DNA of 64,000 nucleotides from CAZNPU01 sp964575335 (GCA_964575335.1 CAZNPU010000005.1:1-64000); one strand, 5' to 3'; numbered from the stretch's first letter, positions 1 to 8,939 are shown. Notes: generated by a model not told the origin, from the letters alone. Numbers and translations: made by a program.

Positions 1-173
1 GTAGCTAAGTGCGGCCGGGATAACCGCTGAAGGCATCTAAGCGGGAAGCCCCCCTGGAGATGATTGTTGCATGTCTTTGACGAGAGACCCCCGGAAGACT
101 ACCGGGTTGATAGGCCGGACGTGTAAGGGCAGAAATGTCTTGAGCGAACCGGTACTAACGGTCAACGACTTGG
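1..173 (+). rRNA. rrl: 23S ribosomal RNA, 3' end (partial)
   Basis: The segment contains the conserved last domain of bacterial 23S rRNA, including the stretch around 'ataggccggacgtgtaagg' (111-129) and 'gaaccggtactaacgg' just before the end. The gene begins upstream of the window. The exact 3' end is estimated from the conserved terminal helix. A 5S gene follows on the same strand, as in a standard rRNA operon. Confidence 0.95.
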
Positions 174-350
174 TCGTGCCGACCGGGTTCCGACGAAGCA
201 ATTCGCCGTAATCCGCGTCAGACGCACGCACAAGCCGCGTCAGCGTCAAACGTTCTCAAAACTCACGCTGCTGCCGGGAAGCAACCGCTTCCCCAGGCGA
301 CAATCCATCATGACATTCCCCCGCATCGGGTAAGCGCCCGGTGCGGGATT
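174..350 (+). other. 23S-5S spacer with two processing-type hairpins
   Basis: This spacer holds no tRNA. It contains a perfect 7-bp hairpin at 276-293 (gggaagc/gcttccc, 4-nt loop). A 10-bp hairpin at 321-347 (ccgcatcggg/cccggtgcgg, one G-U pair) lies just before the 5S start. Such stems usually serve as processing signals in the pre-rRNA. The structures are read directly; their role is inferred. Confidence 0.6.
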
Positions 351-457
351 TGTCGGTGACCATAGGTACGAGGAGACACCTGATCCCATCCCGAACTCAG
401 AAGTTAAGCTCGTACCGCCGATGATACTGCACCGCGGGAAAGTAGGTCATTGCCGAC
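351..457 (+). rRNA. rrf: 5S ribosomal RNA
   Basis: The sequence has the conserved 5S core (cccatcccgaactcagaagt, 385-404) and a terminal helix formed by gtcgg near 352 and ccgac at 453-457. The length of about 107 nt fits a slightly short bacterial 5S RNA. It lies downstream of 23S and directly upstream of a strong terminator, so it closes the operon. Confidence 0.95.
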
Positions 458-463
458 GCTTAT

Positions 464-505
464 GGCCCTTGCAGGGTAAACCCTGTAAGGGCCTTTTTCG
501 TTTTT
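464..505 (+). terminator. Intrinsic terminator of the rRNA operon
   Basis: A 13-bp stem (464-476 with 481-493, one G-U pair) with a 4-nt loop is followed by a T-run (ttttt, then a second ttttt). It lies seven bases after the 5S gene. Confidence 0.93.
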
Positions 506-765
506 GATCTCAAATCTCGCTGCACCTGCTTCGCTTCAGCGTTGATGTTGCGATGGCGTAGTGAATCGATGAAGCGTGGTGAGGCGAATCGAGATCAAGT
601 CGAATCGCATTGATTCGAATAGCTGCGTGAGAGTCGGACGTGATGATGGTGATGATGGTCCTGCTGATTGCAGGAGGAGGACATTCGACTTCTTCCAGGC
701 AGCAGCACACTGAAGGAAAACAGGAATGACGTACCTCTTCACTTTGCTTTGCCTGTTTGCAGCGC
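506..765. other. Intergenic region between rRNA operon and pheS
   Basis: About 260 bases with no supported gene. It contains a short run of gatgatggt repeats near 640-660. I see no T-box-like antiterminator, no attenuator and no clear Shine-Dalgarno sequence before pheS, so the control of pheS is not visible here. Confidence 0.5.
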
Positions 766-1863
766 ATGAATCTCGCTACACTGCCTGCCATGCTGGAAAC
801 GCTCAATCAGCTTGAATCAAATGGTCTTGCCGAACTCGAAGCCGCTGCTACGCCCGAGGCGATCGAGGCGTGGCGGATCAAATATCTTGGCTCCAAGGGC
901 GCGCTGAAGGCGGTGATGCCTCAGCTCAAGGATGTGCCCAAGGAAGATAAGCCGCGCGTAGGGCAGCGACTGAATCAGGTCAAAAGCGCACTTGAAAGCG
1001 CCTTTGAGCAGAAAAAAGCTGCAGTTGCCCGCGATGCTGCAGCGACGTCCGGCCCGTTGATCGACGTGACCGAGCCGGGGATTCCCCTTGGACTGGGGCG
1101 GCGGCACATTCTCACCCGCACAATTGATGAGATCACCGAGGTCTTTGCGCGCATGGGATTTGCCGTGGCCACGGGCCCCGAACTCGAGGACGAATGGCAC
1201 AACTTCAATGCGCTGAACATTCCACAGGGCCACCCGGCACGCGAAGCGACAGACAATTTTTACATCGCGCCGTTTGGAAACGCAGGCGATCGCAGCAACA
1301 ACGCTGAACACGCATCACCCGTAAGCTCAGACGCAAATACGCTGCTTCAACTCATGCTGCGTTCGCAAACCTCCACGGTGCAGATTCGCACGATGGAAAA
1401 GACGCAGCCGCCGCTGAAGGTCATCGCCTGCGGACGGGTGTATCGGCCCGACACGCATGACGCCACGCATTTCAGCATGTTCCATCAGATCGAAGGGCTT
1501 TACGTCGATCGCAACGTGTCGATGGTCGATCTCAAGACCACGCTTTTTCAATTCGCCCGTGCGTACTTCGGCCCGGGCGCGGAAGTACGCATGCGCCCAA
1601 GCTTCTTCCCCTTCACGGAACCGTCAGCGGAGGTGGACATGAAGATGAAAGTCAAGTCCGGCGGAGGCGAATACAGATGGGTGGAACTCGGCGGTTGCGG
1701 CATGGTTGATCCCAATGTCTTCAAGGCTGTCGGATACGACCCCGAAGAGTGGACAGGCTTTGCGTTTGGTCTGGGAATCGAGCGCATCGCCATGCGAAAG
1801 TATGGCATCTCCGATATCCGATGGCTCTTCGAGAACGATGCGAGATTTCTGCGGCAGTTCTAA
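766..1863 (+). CDS. pheS: Phenylalanine--tRNA ligase alpha subunit
   Basis: PheS is the catalytic alpha subunit of the class II phenylalanyl-tRNA synthetase, which works as an alpha2beta2 enzyme with PheT in the cytoplasm. The 365-residue protein has the N-terminal coiled-coil arm, the motif 2 region (GRVYRPDTHDATHFSMFHQIEG) and the C-terminal motif 3 (GLGIERIAMRKYGI) before the typical ending DIRWLFENDARFLRQF. The usual LRTHTS segment reads LRSQTS, and about 25 extra residues lie between FYIAP and that segment. The start is uncertain: ATG 766 and ATG 790 (which would begin MLETLNQLE, closer to the usual N-terminus) both lack a clear ribosome binding site. pheT is not the next gene, so the two subunits are encoded apart. 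Confidence 0.95.
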   Translation: MNLATLPAMLETLNQLESNGLAELEAAATPEAIEAWRIKYLGSKGALKAVMPQLKDVPKEDKPRVGQRLNQVKSALESAFEQKKAAVARDAAATSGPLIDVTEPGIPLGLGRRHILTRTIDEITEVFARMGFAVATGPELEDEWHNFNALNIPQGHPAREATDNFYIAPFGNAGDRSNNAEHASPVSSDANTLLQLMLRSQTSTVQIRTMEKTQPPLKVIACGRVYRPDTHDATHFSMFHQIEGLYVDRNVSMVDLKTTLFQFARAYFGPGAEVRMRPSFFPFTEPSAEVDMKMKVKSGGGEYRWVELGGCGMVDPNVFKAVGYDPEEWTGFAFGLGIERIAMRKYGISDIRWLFENDARFLRQF

Positions 1864-1957
1864 GTCAATGTGATCGGGCAGCTGATCACGCGGTGAAACA
1901 TCAAGCCGCTTGAATGTGAAATGCAGGGGCAGCGTTTCAGAAGAAGGTGGAAGCACT

Positions 1958-2566
1958 ATGTACGAATCAATCGACCCATCACAGGGAACTGCGCCGCAGA
2001 TGCCGCCGATTTCGCCCTGGTCGCATGGCGGGGTGCCGCAGCCGCAATCCAGTTGGCCGGGCGTTGTCGGCACGATTTCAATCGTGCTCGGTTCACTGGG
2101 GCTTCTGTGTTATGGCTGCAATTCGATCATGACCTTCGCCTCGCCATTCGTGCAAAACTTCATGCCGCCGGAAATGCAACAGGCTCAGGCGCAGGGAGCG
2201 GTGCTCGCGCTGAATATCGGCAGCTATTGCATCGGGTTTCTGCTTGCGCTGCTCTTGCTGTTCAGTGGAGTCGGCATTGTTCAGCGTCGACGCTGGGGCC
2301 GCACTGCCTCCATCGTCTGGGCATTTCTCAGAGCGGCCCTTGCGGCCATCGTTCTGGCATTAACCGTGATTCTTGCGCAGGACATAGCGGATCAGACCAA
2401 TCAGCAGATGCAGGCACGCGGTCAGGCGTCGCCGTTCACGGTGACCTCGGACCTGGTCATACTGATTGCAGGCATCAGCGTGTTGCTCCAGCTCATCTGG
2501 CCGGTATTCATTTTGATCTGGTTCAATCTCGCTCGCATCAAGGATGAAGTCGCAACATGGCAGTGA
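1958..2566 (+). CDS. Four-helix membrane protein of unknown function
   Basis: A 202-residue protein with a proline-rich N-terminus (about residues 1-35) followed by four hydrophobic segments at roughly 37-60, 83-107, 116-142 and 165-192. It resembles small membrane proteins with a cytosolic proline-rich tail common in planctomycetes, but I do not recognise a named family. The start is set by a purine-rich site (gaaggtgg, 1943-1950) seven bases before ATG 1958. It lies about 95 bases after pheS on the same strand and may be cotranscribed with it, although nothing links it to tRNA charging. Confidence 0.75.
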   Translation: MYESIDPSQGTAPQMPPISPWSHGGVPQPQSSWPGVVGTISIVLGSLGLLCYGCNSIMTFASPFVQNFMPPEMQQAQAQGAVLALNIGSYCIGFLLALLLLFSGVGIVQRRRWGRTASIVWAFLRAALAAIVLALTVILAQDIADQTNQQMQARGQASPFTVTSDLVILIAGISVLLQLIWPVFILIWFNLARIKDEVATWQ

Positions 2567-2702
2567 TCCGATTCAAAGCGAACGCATCGAGTTGGGCTTG
2601 CCGCGCTGCTGATGAATGATCAGCGCATACGATCGCAACAATTTCAGTCACTGAAGCGGCTTTCCACTGCAGCAACCATCATGGCGTCCGCCGCGCTTCG
2701 GA

Positions 2703-2747
2703 TTGAAAGAAACCCGCTGTGCCGAAGTTGTGAGCGTCACAGCGGGT
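2703..2747 (-). terminator. Probable terminator of the superoxide dismutase gene
   Basis: A perfect 10-bp inverted repeat (2712-2721 with 2738-2747, 16-nt loop) lies between two convergent genes. Read on the minus strand, the stem is followed by a T-rich stretch (tttcttt), so it best serves the minus-strand gene. The long loop lowers certainty. Confidence 0.6.
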
Positions 2748-2827
2748 GCGATGCGAACAGCCATATATTATGTGGATTGGCGGGCGTTGCAGAGCAACGC
2801 GCCGCGTTTGTGGTCATCCTGATCGGA

Positions 2828-3664
2828 TCAGCGCGGCACGGGTGAGTGCAGCACGCCGGCGAAGTGGCGATTGATCATGTCCCAGTTGATGACGTTCATG
2901 AATGCGCTCACGTAATCTTTGCGGCGATTCTGATACTTCAGGTAATAGGCGTGTTCCCACACATCGATCACCAGGACAGGAACCACGCCCCAGATGGTAA
3001 GGTTCTGGTGGTTCTCAGCCTGCATCACCATGAGCTGGCCGCTCACCGGTTCGTACGCGAGAATGCCCCAGCCGTTGCCTTCGACATTGGTGGCTGCGGC
3101 CTGGAAGAGGTCGGAGAACTGCTTGAACGAGCCGAAGTTCCGGTCAATGTGCTCAGCGATCAGGCCGTCGGGTTTGCCGCCGCCGGTGGGGCTCATGACG
3201 TTCCAGAACAGGACGTGCAGCAGGTGGCCGGAGCCGTGGAACGCCAACTCGCGCGCCCATCGCTTGACCTCTGACGCATCGCGTGTGCCCTGGCGGATTT
3301 CCGCCAGCTTCTGCAGCGCATTGTTCACGCCTCGGACATAGCCGGCATGGTGCAGATCGTGATGCAGTCGCATCGTCTGCGCGTCGATATGAGGCTCAAG
3401 ATCGTCGTAGTCATACGGCAGCGGGGGAAGCACGTACTGCCTGGCTGCGGGGTCCCATCCCATGGAAAGCGGCGGAACAGTCGGGCTGCTCGGCTGAACA
3501 GGGCTGGTTTCCTGCACGCCGGCTGCGGCAACTGCATCAAGCCCAAATCCCGCGCTCGCCATGGCGGCAGCGCCAAGACCCAGTGTTGCCAGAACCTCTC
3601 GCCGATGAAGCCGCATGGAATCGTGGCTGGCTGCATCGGTCAAAGCGCCATCATCTGTGTGCAT
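2828..3664 (-). CDS. sodA: Superoxide dismutase (Fe/Mn family) with Tat signal
   Basis: The enzyme converts superoxide to oxygen and hydrogen peroxide. Its 278 residues start with a twin-arginine signal (RREVLATLG at about 21-29, then a hydrophobic stretch ending AVAAA), so it should be exported folded, with metal already bound. The metal ligands of the family are present: His101, His150 (HLLHVLFW), Asp234 and His238 (DVWEHAYY). A Gln at about 220 (NHQN) in the later position, and Gly-His rather than Ala-Gln near residue 147, point to the Mn-type second shell, which is an inference. The start is fixed by a strong site (gaggaggtg on the minus strand) five bases before ATG. Cytosolic SODs are about 200 residues; the extra length is the signal and linker. 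Confidence 0.95.
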   Translation of the reverse strand: MHTDDGALTDAASHDSMRLHRREVLATLGLGAAAMASAGFGLDAVAAAGVQETSPVQPSSPTVPPLSMGWDPAARQYVLPPLPYDYDDLEPHIDAQTMRLHHDLHHAGYVRGVNNALQKLAEIRQGTRDASEVKRWARELAFHGSGHLLHVLFWNVMSPTGGGKPDGLIAEHIDRNFGSFKQFSDLFQAAATNVEGNGWGILAYEPVSGQLMVMQAENHQNLTIWGVVPVLVIDVWEHAYYLKYQNRRKDYVSAFMNVINWDMINRHFAGVLHSPVPR

Positions 3665-3803
3665 CGTGCACCTCCTCGATTAGCTGAAAATGGTGAAATC
3701 TTCGGTACAACGGCGTACAGTGTTGGCTTATTCGACTTGATGCTCCGGCTGAACGCAAGCCAGGGCGTTGTGATTCCACGCAAACAGGGCCGATTACTCA
3801 CAT

Positions 3804-5096
3804 ATGTGCGCACTTTCATTTCTGGATGAGCTTCGCTGGCGGGACCTGCTGTATCAAACCACAGCGGATGAAGAGCTTTCGCAGCATCTTGCATCGCCCG
3901 GCCGCGTCGGCTACTGCGGTTTCGATCCGACCTCCGACAGCCTCACAATCGGCAACTTCATCCAGATCAAGCTGCTCATGCACTGGCAGCAGTGCGGCCA
4001 CAAACCCATTGTGCTGATGGGCGGCGGGACCGGTTTGATCGGCGATCCGTCCGGGAAAGATGCAGAACGGCAACTGCTCACACGCGAGCAGGTCGAAGCC
4101 AATGTGAACGGTCAGCGACGCATTTTCGAGAAGCTGCTCGATTTCGACCCGAGCAATCCCAACGCAGCGGTCATCGTGAACAATGCCGACTGGCTTTGTG
4201 AACTGCGGTATATCGATGTGCTGCGCAATGTGGGCAAGCACTTTTCAGTCAATGAAATGATACAGCGCGAATCGGTGAAGCGACGGCTGGAAGAGCGCGA
4301 GCACGGCATCAGCTACACCGAATTCAGCTACATGATCCTGCAGGCGTATGATTTTCTGCACCTGCGACGCACCATGAACTGCACGGTGCAGACCGCGGGA
4401 AGCGATCAGTTCGGCAACATCGTTTCAGGCATCGATCTCATTCGACGCGAGATGGGCCCCAATCAGGCTTTCGGCATCACCTCGCCCCTGGTCAAAAGCG
4501 CCAGCGGGAAGAAAATCGGCAAGACCGAGCAGGGCGCCATATGGCTCACTGCTGATCGAACCAGCCCCTATGCGTTCTATCAATACTGGATCAATGTTGA
4601 TGACAGCGATGTTGAGTCATTCCTGAAATGGTTCACGATGATGAATCAGGAGCAGATCGCTGACATCGTGCGCCAGCATCAGGCCGCTGCGCACCTGCGC
4701 ATCGCCCAGCGCGAACTGGCCCGACACATGACGCGGCTGCTGCACGGCGAAAGTGTGCTGAACTCCGTGGAAACAGCAAGCCAGGCGCTGTTTTCCGGCA
4801 ACGTGCGCGAGATTGACGACGCGATGCTGGATGAAGTTCTCGCTGACGTGCCTCACTCAACGCACGACAAGGCAAGTTTGGAAGGCGAAGGCGTCGCGCT
4901 GGTTGACCTGTTGCCTCAGACCACGCTGGCTGCGTCCAAGCGCGAAGCACGCGAGTTTCTCAACAGCGGGGCAGTAGCGGTGAACGGCGAAAAGGTTGAT
5001 GCATCGTATCGGTTGTCGATGCGCGATCTGCTTCACGGTCGGACGATACTGCTCAAGCGCGGCAAGAAGCACTGGCACGCTACAAAGTGGGTGTGA
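3804..5096 (+). CDS. tyrS: Tyrosine--tRNA ligase
   Basis: A class I aminoacyl-tRNA synthetase that charges tRNA-Tyr. The 430 residues show the Rossmann core with the HIGH-like motif (LTIGNF, about 48-53), GGGTGLIGDPSGK at about 74-86, the tyrosine-binding QAAGSDQFGN-type segment (QTAGSDQFGNI) and the KMSKS-like loop KKIGKTEQGAIWL (about 236-248). An S4-type RNA-binding domain forms the C-terminus (EFLNSGAVAVNGEKV). Length is typical. ATG 3804 sits in the palindrome cacatatgtg and has no evident Shine-Dalgarno sequence; no T-box leader is visible. It is divergent from the superoxide dismutase gene and convergent with the YbbR gene. Confidence 0.97.
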   Translation: MCALSFLDELRWRDLLYQTTADEELSQHLASPGRVGYCGFDPTSDSLTIGNFIQIKLLMHWQQCGHKPIVLMGGGTGLIGDPSGKDAERQLLTREQVEANVNGQRRIFEKLLDFDPSNPNAAVIVNNADWLCELRYIDVLRNVGKHFSVNEMIQRESVKRRLEEREHGISYTEFSYMILQAYDFLHLRRTMNCTVQTAGSDQFGNIVSGIDLIRREMGPNQAFGITSPLVKSASGKKIGKTEQGAIWLTADRTSPYAFYQYWINVDDSDVESFLKWFTMMNQEQIADIVRQHQAAAHLRIAQRELARHMTRLLHGESVLNSVETASQALFSGNVREIDDAMLDEVLADVPHSTHDKASLEGEGVALVDLLPQTTLAASKREAREFLNSGAVAVNGEKVDASYRLSMRDLLHGRTILLKRGKKHWHATKWV

Positions 5097-5258
5097 CAGA
5101 AAGCAGCTAGGGCACAATACAGCAGGCCAGAAGTACGCAACGCTATGTCGATGAGTCGCAGGGATTGAACGCCAAGCCGCGTGCATCCTTTGCACCAGAT
5201 ACCCGCTCTGAAATCCGGCGCAGCGGCGTGTTGAGGTTGCTGGTGGTTCGCGTTGGCG

Positions 5259-6329
5259 TTATGGCGTTCCGGTGCGGGTGATGTTCAGGCGCACGAGCGG
5301 CATCTCGGCAACGCCGTCTACGCGGGCCTCTACCTGTACGCCGCGCGTGCCGCTGGCTTCGGGCACCATTGCGATGAAATACGTAATGCGCTTCGACTCG
5401 ATGCGTGCTTCCTTCTCGCGCGAGCTCAAGTGCAGCATGGCGAAGACGGGAACTTCGTTGTTCTCAATGCGGCGGATCAGATCCGCATCGGCGATGATCG
5501 TCACATTGCGCAACTGCTTCGGCTCGATTTCCACCGTGTATGCGTTGCGATCCTCCGGCGGGCCGGCCACCTGCACCCGGACGCTTTCCAGCAGGGTTTC
5601 ACGCGTCCGCGAGCGAATGGTGAAGGTCATCATGGCTCGCGACGGCGTTATCGTGACATTGTTGTTGCTGCCGACCAGGCCGATCAGTTCCGGAATGCGC
5701 AGCTTGACTTCGAGCGTGTGGGGAACGCCCGGTTGCAGGCGGTCAAGTTCCGCGCGGTCGACGAAAGCCTCAACCGTTACGCCCTGAGGATAACTTTGGC
5801 GGAGTTGGCTGGGCATCGCCACGATCACCTCGGGCGGATCGATGACAATCTCGCCTTCCGTCGTTACTCCCGGCAGCGATGGCTTGACGCGAACAGTGGA
5901 CCGTTCGATTCGGTCGAGTTCGATTTCCACCTGTGCCGGTTCTACGGAAACCACGGTGACGCCGGTCTCACGCAACAGGTCGTGCGTTTGCAGCCGCTCG
6001 AGGATGTCAATGGTCTGGCGGCCGGGTGTGGGGGAAACGCTGATCTCCAGCGGCCTGCGCAGCAACGCCTCAGCTTTCTGCAGCGCAAACGTGGAGCCTT
6101 CAATCGTCAGTGTCGCAGCCTGAGGTGGCGGCGGGGTTATCACCCAGTTGGCCGGCTCGGGCACGGTGAACTGCACGCGCGCGTTGTTGATGACCTTTGT
6201 TTCGCGGGTTTCGCCCGCTGCCCAGAACCAGATCAGCACGGTCACCAGCGTGACGATGACATAGGTCCACAGTTCCCGCGTCCAGGGGCTGCGGCCACGC
6301 AAATCCGTGTTGAAGTCGTTTGATGTCAT
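5259..6329 (-). CDS. cdaR: YbbR-domain protein, CdaR-like regulator of diadenylate cyclase
   Basis: A 356-residue single-pass protein: short cytosolic N-terminus, one membrane helix at about 19-38 (YVIVTLVTVLIWFWAAG), then a large extracytoplasmic part with several YbbR-type beta repeats (for example around VTVVSVEPAQVEIELDRIE and VEAFVDRAELDRL). In Firmicutes, YbbR/CdaR binds the membrane cyclase CdaA and tunes c-di-AMP synthesis. Here it lies 45 bases downstream of the cyclase gene on the same strand, which supports the same role. The third partner often seen in Firmicutes, glmM, is absent. Assignment rests on repeat pattern and context. Confidence 0.85.
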   Translation of the reverse strand: MTSNDFNTDLRGRSPWTRELWTYVIVTLVTVLIWFWAAGETRETKVINNARVQFTVPEPANWVITPPPPQAATLTIEGSTFALQKAEALLRRPLEISVSPTPGRQTIDILERLQTHDLLRETGVTVVSVEPAQVEIELDRIERSTVRVKPSLPGVTTEGEIVIDPPEVIVAMPSQLRQSYPQGVTVEAFVDRAELDRLQPGVPHTLEVKLRIPELIGLVGSNNNVTITPSRAMMTFTIRSRTRETLLESVRVQVAGPPEDRNAYTVEIEPKQLRNVTIIADADLIRRIENNEVPVFAMLHLSSREKEARIESKRITYFIAMVPEASGTRGVQVEARVDGVAEMPLVRLNITRTGTP

Positions 6330-6374
6330 ACGTCAGCTTCGGAAAACAGCCGTGCGATCGCGATGATGATGTTG

Positions 6375-7250
6375 CTACGCGGCGGCGTCCTGGCGTGATT
6401 CCTCATGATCGTTGGCGGATTCCTCGTCAAGGCGATTGTTCAGGTCTTTGGCAGGCTTTGTCACCTGCGGGGCTTCCAGTCGTTTGGCGAGAATGCTCTC
6501 AAGCTGATCGCGAGGGAGGTTGTAATCGATGCGGCCGTTCTCCGCGATGCTCACCGCGCCGGTCTCTTCGCTGACGATGACCACCAGACAGTCGCTTTCC
6601 ATCGTCAAGCCGGCAGCAGCGCGATGGCGGGAGCCAGATCGAGCTGGCAGCACGCCTTCCTCAGCCAGCGGAAACTGCACGCCGGCGGCGATAATGCGGT
6701 TGCCGCGAATCACCACGCCCAGATCGTGCAGCGGACTGTTGGGCCAGAAGATCGATTCGAGCAGGCGGGCGCTGACCAGGGCGTCGAGTGTTTGTCCGCC
6801 CTCCACCAGGCCTCCGAGCTTGACGCTGCGCTCGATGGCGATCAGCGCGCCGAACTGGTTTTTGCTGAGAAACTGAGCCGCTTCGCTTACGGCAGAGATC
6901 ACCGCGCGCATGTGGGCTGCCGAGCCGCGGAAATGGCGCGGCTGGCTGAGCCGGATCATCGCCTGCCGCAGCTCTGGGGCAAAAACCACAATCAGCAGTA
7001 TTGCGGCCAGGTTGAGAAAACGAGCATAGATGAAGTTCAGCCGCGCAAATGCGTCGGTCCCCTGGCCCAGCAGTTGGATAAGCAGCGTGACCAGGACAAA
7101 AATGATGGCGAAACCCTTGAAAATGCCCGCCCCGCGCGTGCCGCGTAAAAACCGGAACACCACGTACACCGCCAGCCAGATGATGGTCATCTCAATGATG
7201 ACCTCATATGGCTCATAACTGCGGATGAACTGGACGGGGTTGCCGAACAT
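6375..7250 (-). CDS. cdaA: Diadenylate cyclase (DisA_N / CdaA type)
   Basis: CdaA condenses two ATP into cyclic di-AMP at the inner membrane. The 291-residue protein has three hydrophobic helices within the first 95 residues and a DAC domain from about 110 to 270. The catalytic RHR motif is present (SGSRHRAA, 207-210), as is the VVIVSEETGAVS segment. The DGA motif, however, reads DLG (LHDLGVVI, 176-178): the aspartate is kept, the next two residues are not. A 25-residue charged tail follows the domain. ATG 7250 is preferred over an upstream TTG at 7262; neither has a strong ribosome site. It heads a two-gene operon with the YbbR gene. Confidence 0.92.
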   Translation of the reverse strand: MFGNPVQFIRSYEPYEVIIEMTIIWLAVYVVFRFLRGTRGAGIFKGFAIIFVLVTLLIQLLGQGTDAFARLNFIYARFLNLAAILLIVVFAPELRQAMIRLSQPRHFRGSAAHMRAVISAVSEAAQFLSKNQFGALIAIERSVKLGGLVEGGQTLDALVSARLLESIFWPNSPLHDLGVVIRGNRIIAAGVQFPLAEEGVLPARSGSRHRAAAGLTMESDCLVVIVSEETGAVSIAENGRIDYNLPRDQLESILAKRLEAPQVTKPAKDLNNRLDEESANDHEESRQDAAA

Positions 7251-7476
7251 GGAGTGTGCCAAGGTCAGCCCGGTCAGGCTCTGTCGCGCGATCGCCAGTA
7301 TAACGCAGCACTACCGTAGGCGGTTCGGATGTCCGCCGCGAGGTTGTTGCTTTATACCAGGTAAGAAGGTTCTGTTTTTCCTGTATCGAATCAATCGGCG
7401 GTGCAAGCAGCACAATCGATGCGCTTCGGGCTATCGGACGTGAATCTTGCGGCGCGATGGCGTACCATCACTCCGT

Positions 7477-8001
7477 ATGTCACGATTCGGCACCGATTAT
7501 CAGATTGCCAAGCCCACCGGGCGCTGCAGCGAAACCGGCTGCGAACTGGAGCCCGGCTCGCCCTGCATCGCCACCTTATGTGAGCGAGAGGGAGATGAGG
7601 GCTTTGATCGTCTGGATTTCTCACTTCAGGCATGGGAAGCAGGAGCGCGGCCGAAACGGCTGTTCAGCTTCTGGAAAACCACTGTGCCGCACCCCGATGC
7701 CAAGCCCAAAATGCTTGTCGACGACGCGGTATTGATGGATGTCTTTGAGCGTCTGGCGTCAGATACACGGCCGCAGCGGGTTGCCTTTCGCTTCGTATTG
7801 GCGCTGATATTGATGCGGAAGAAGCAACTGAAGTTCGTCGGCCGCGCAACGGATGGGGGCGTTGAGCGATGGCTCCTTGCGCCCAAGGGAGCGAGCCAGT
7901 CGGATGCGCCACCGATTGAGGTGATCAATCCCAGCCTCAGCGATGACAATGTGCGCGAGCTGACCACTCAACTCAGCGAAATTCTGCAGGCGGAATTATG
8001 A
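7477..8001 (+). CDS. Conserved hypothetical protein with four-cysteine N-terminal motif
   Basis: A 174-residue, probably cytosolic protein. Four cysteines sit near the N-terminus at 17, 22, 30 and 35, a spacing that suggests a small metal-binding knuckle. A helical region with basic residues (RVAFRFVLALILMRKKQLKFVGR, about 100-122) follows. I do not recognise a named family. ATG 7477 was chosen because the cysteine block directly follows it. Its stop codon overlaps the next start (ATGA at 7998-8001), so translation is likely coupled to the lipoprotein gene. It opens the long plus-strand run that ends with flgE. Confidence 0.75.
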   Translation: MSRFGTDYQIAKPTGRCSETGCELEPGSPCIATLCEREGDEGFDRLDFSLQAWEAGARPKRLFSFWKTTVPHPDAKPKMLVDDAVLMDVFERLASDTRPQRVAFRFVLALILMRKKQLKFVGRATDGGVERWLLAPKGASQSDAPPIEVINPSLSDDNVRELTTQLSEILQAEL

Positions 8002-8939
8002 ACATGAACACCAGCGCGGAGCGACATCGAACGCGGTGCTGGCGCGTTGCCCGGATACCTGTTGCGCAACCGATTACGCTGGTGATGCTGATTGCAGCGC
8101 TGCTGCTCACAGCATGTCGGGGAAAACAGACCGTCGATCAGCCGCCGGCGGATGTTCCCAGCTACGAAGAATTGGCAGCATCGCACAACGCGCGAATCGA
8201 TCAACTGCATCGCACCTACTCGCGAGGCGTCATCGAGCTGCGCTGGACTGATGATCGCGGACGGCATTTTGAGCAGGGCGACATGGACCTGTGGCTTGTG
8301 CTGCCGCGGCACTCTGCGCTCAAAGTCGATAAGCTTGGCCGCGAACTGCTTTGGCTGGGCTCGAATGAGCAGGCGTACTGGTTGTTCGATATGACCGGCC
8401 AGGAGCGCGTGCTGTATGTCGGCCGACATGAAGGCGCGGAGGTGATGGTCGGCCGCACGCTGGATGTGAAGCCGCTGGCGCTGATTGACCTGCTGGGGCT
8501 TGGACGTCTGCCCGCTGAATCAAATGGACAGCAGCGCGTCAGCTATGACGCGAAACTTGACGCATGGGTTGTATCTGCAACGGGCGGGGGCGGACCGGTG
8601 CGGCTCTATCTGGATCGCGCAACGCTCTTGCCGCATCGCGTCGAAAGCCTCGCTGAGTCCGGCGAGGTGGCGGTGGCGAGCACGCTGCGCCGATACGAAT
8701 CGGTGCGCGTTCCCGATACGTCGGTGCCAGCGTACCCGAGAATGGCGCAAGTTATTGAAATCATCGGCGACCCGACACAGGGGCAGCAGATGACCGCAAC
8801 ATTGTTCATATCCGAAACCACCGGCGTGTTCGAGTACGGACAACTCGAACGTGTCTTTGACTTTGAGCGACTGCGCCGAGGGTTGAACCCGGATCGAGTG
8901 GAAGGCGATCTGACGCACGTTCAGAATGCCGGCAGGTGA
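7998..8939 (+). CDS. LolA-like outer membrane lipoprotein
   Basis: A 313-residue predicted lipoprotein. The signal peptide ends in a lipobox (LLTAC, Cys at about 38). The remainder is beta-rich with pattern similar to LolA/LolB-like carriers: a strand block around IELRWTDDRGRHFEQGDMDLWLVLP, then LWLGSNEQAYWLFDMTG. Such folds bind lipid tails of lipoproteins; that function here is only an inference. It overlaps the preceding gene by four bases and is followed after 32 bases by an RDD protein, so the three probably share a transcript. Confidence 0.75.
   Translation: MNMNTSAERHRTRCWRVARIPVAQPITLVMLIAALLLTACRGKQTVDQPPADVPSYEELAASHNARIDQLHRTYSRGVIELRWTDDRGRHFEQGDMDLWLVLPRHSALKVDKLGRELLWLGSNEQAYWLFDMTGQERVLYVGRHEGAEVMVGRTLDVKPLALIDLLGLGRLPAESNGQQRVSYDAKLDAWVVSATGGGGPVRLYLDRATLLPHRVESLAESGEVAVASTLRRYESVRVPDTSVPAYPRMAQVIEIIGDPTQGQQMTATLFISETTGVFEYGQLERVFDFERLRRGLNPDRVEGDLTHVQNAGR

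Noticed and set aside
5253..6323. Open frame of 356 codons on the plus strand opposite the YbbR gene
   Set aside because: Low-complexity His- and Arg-rich translation typical of antisense frames; the YbbR reading has a membrane helix and repeats.
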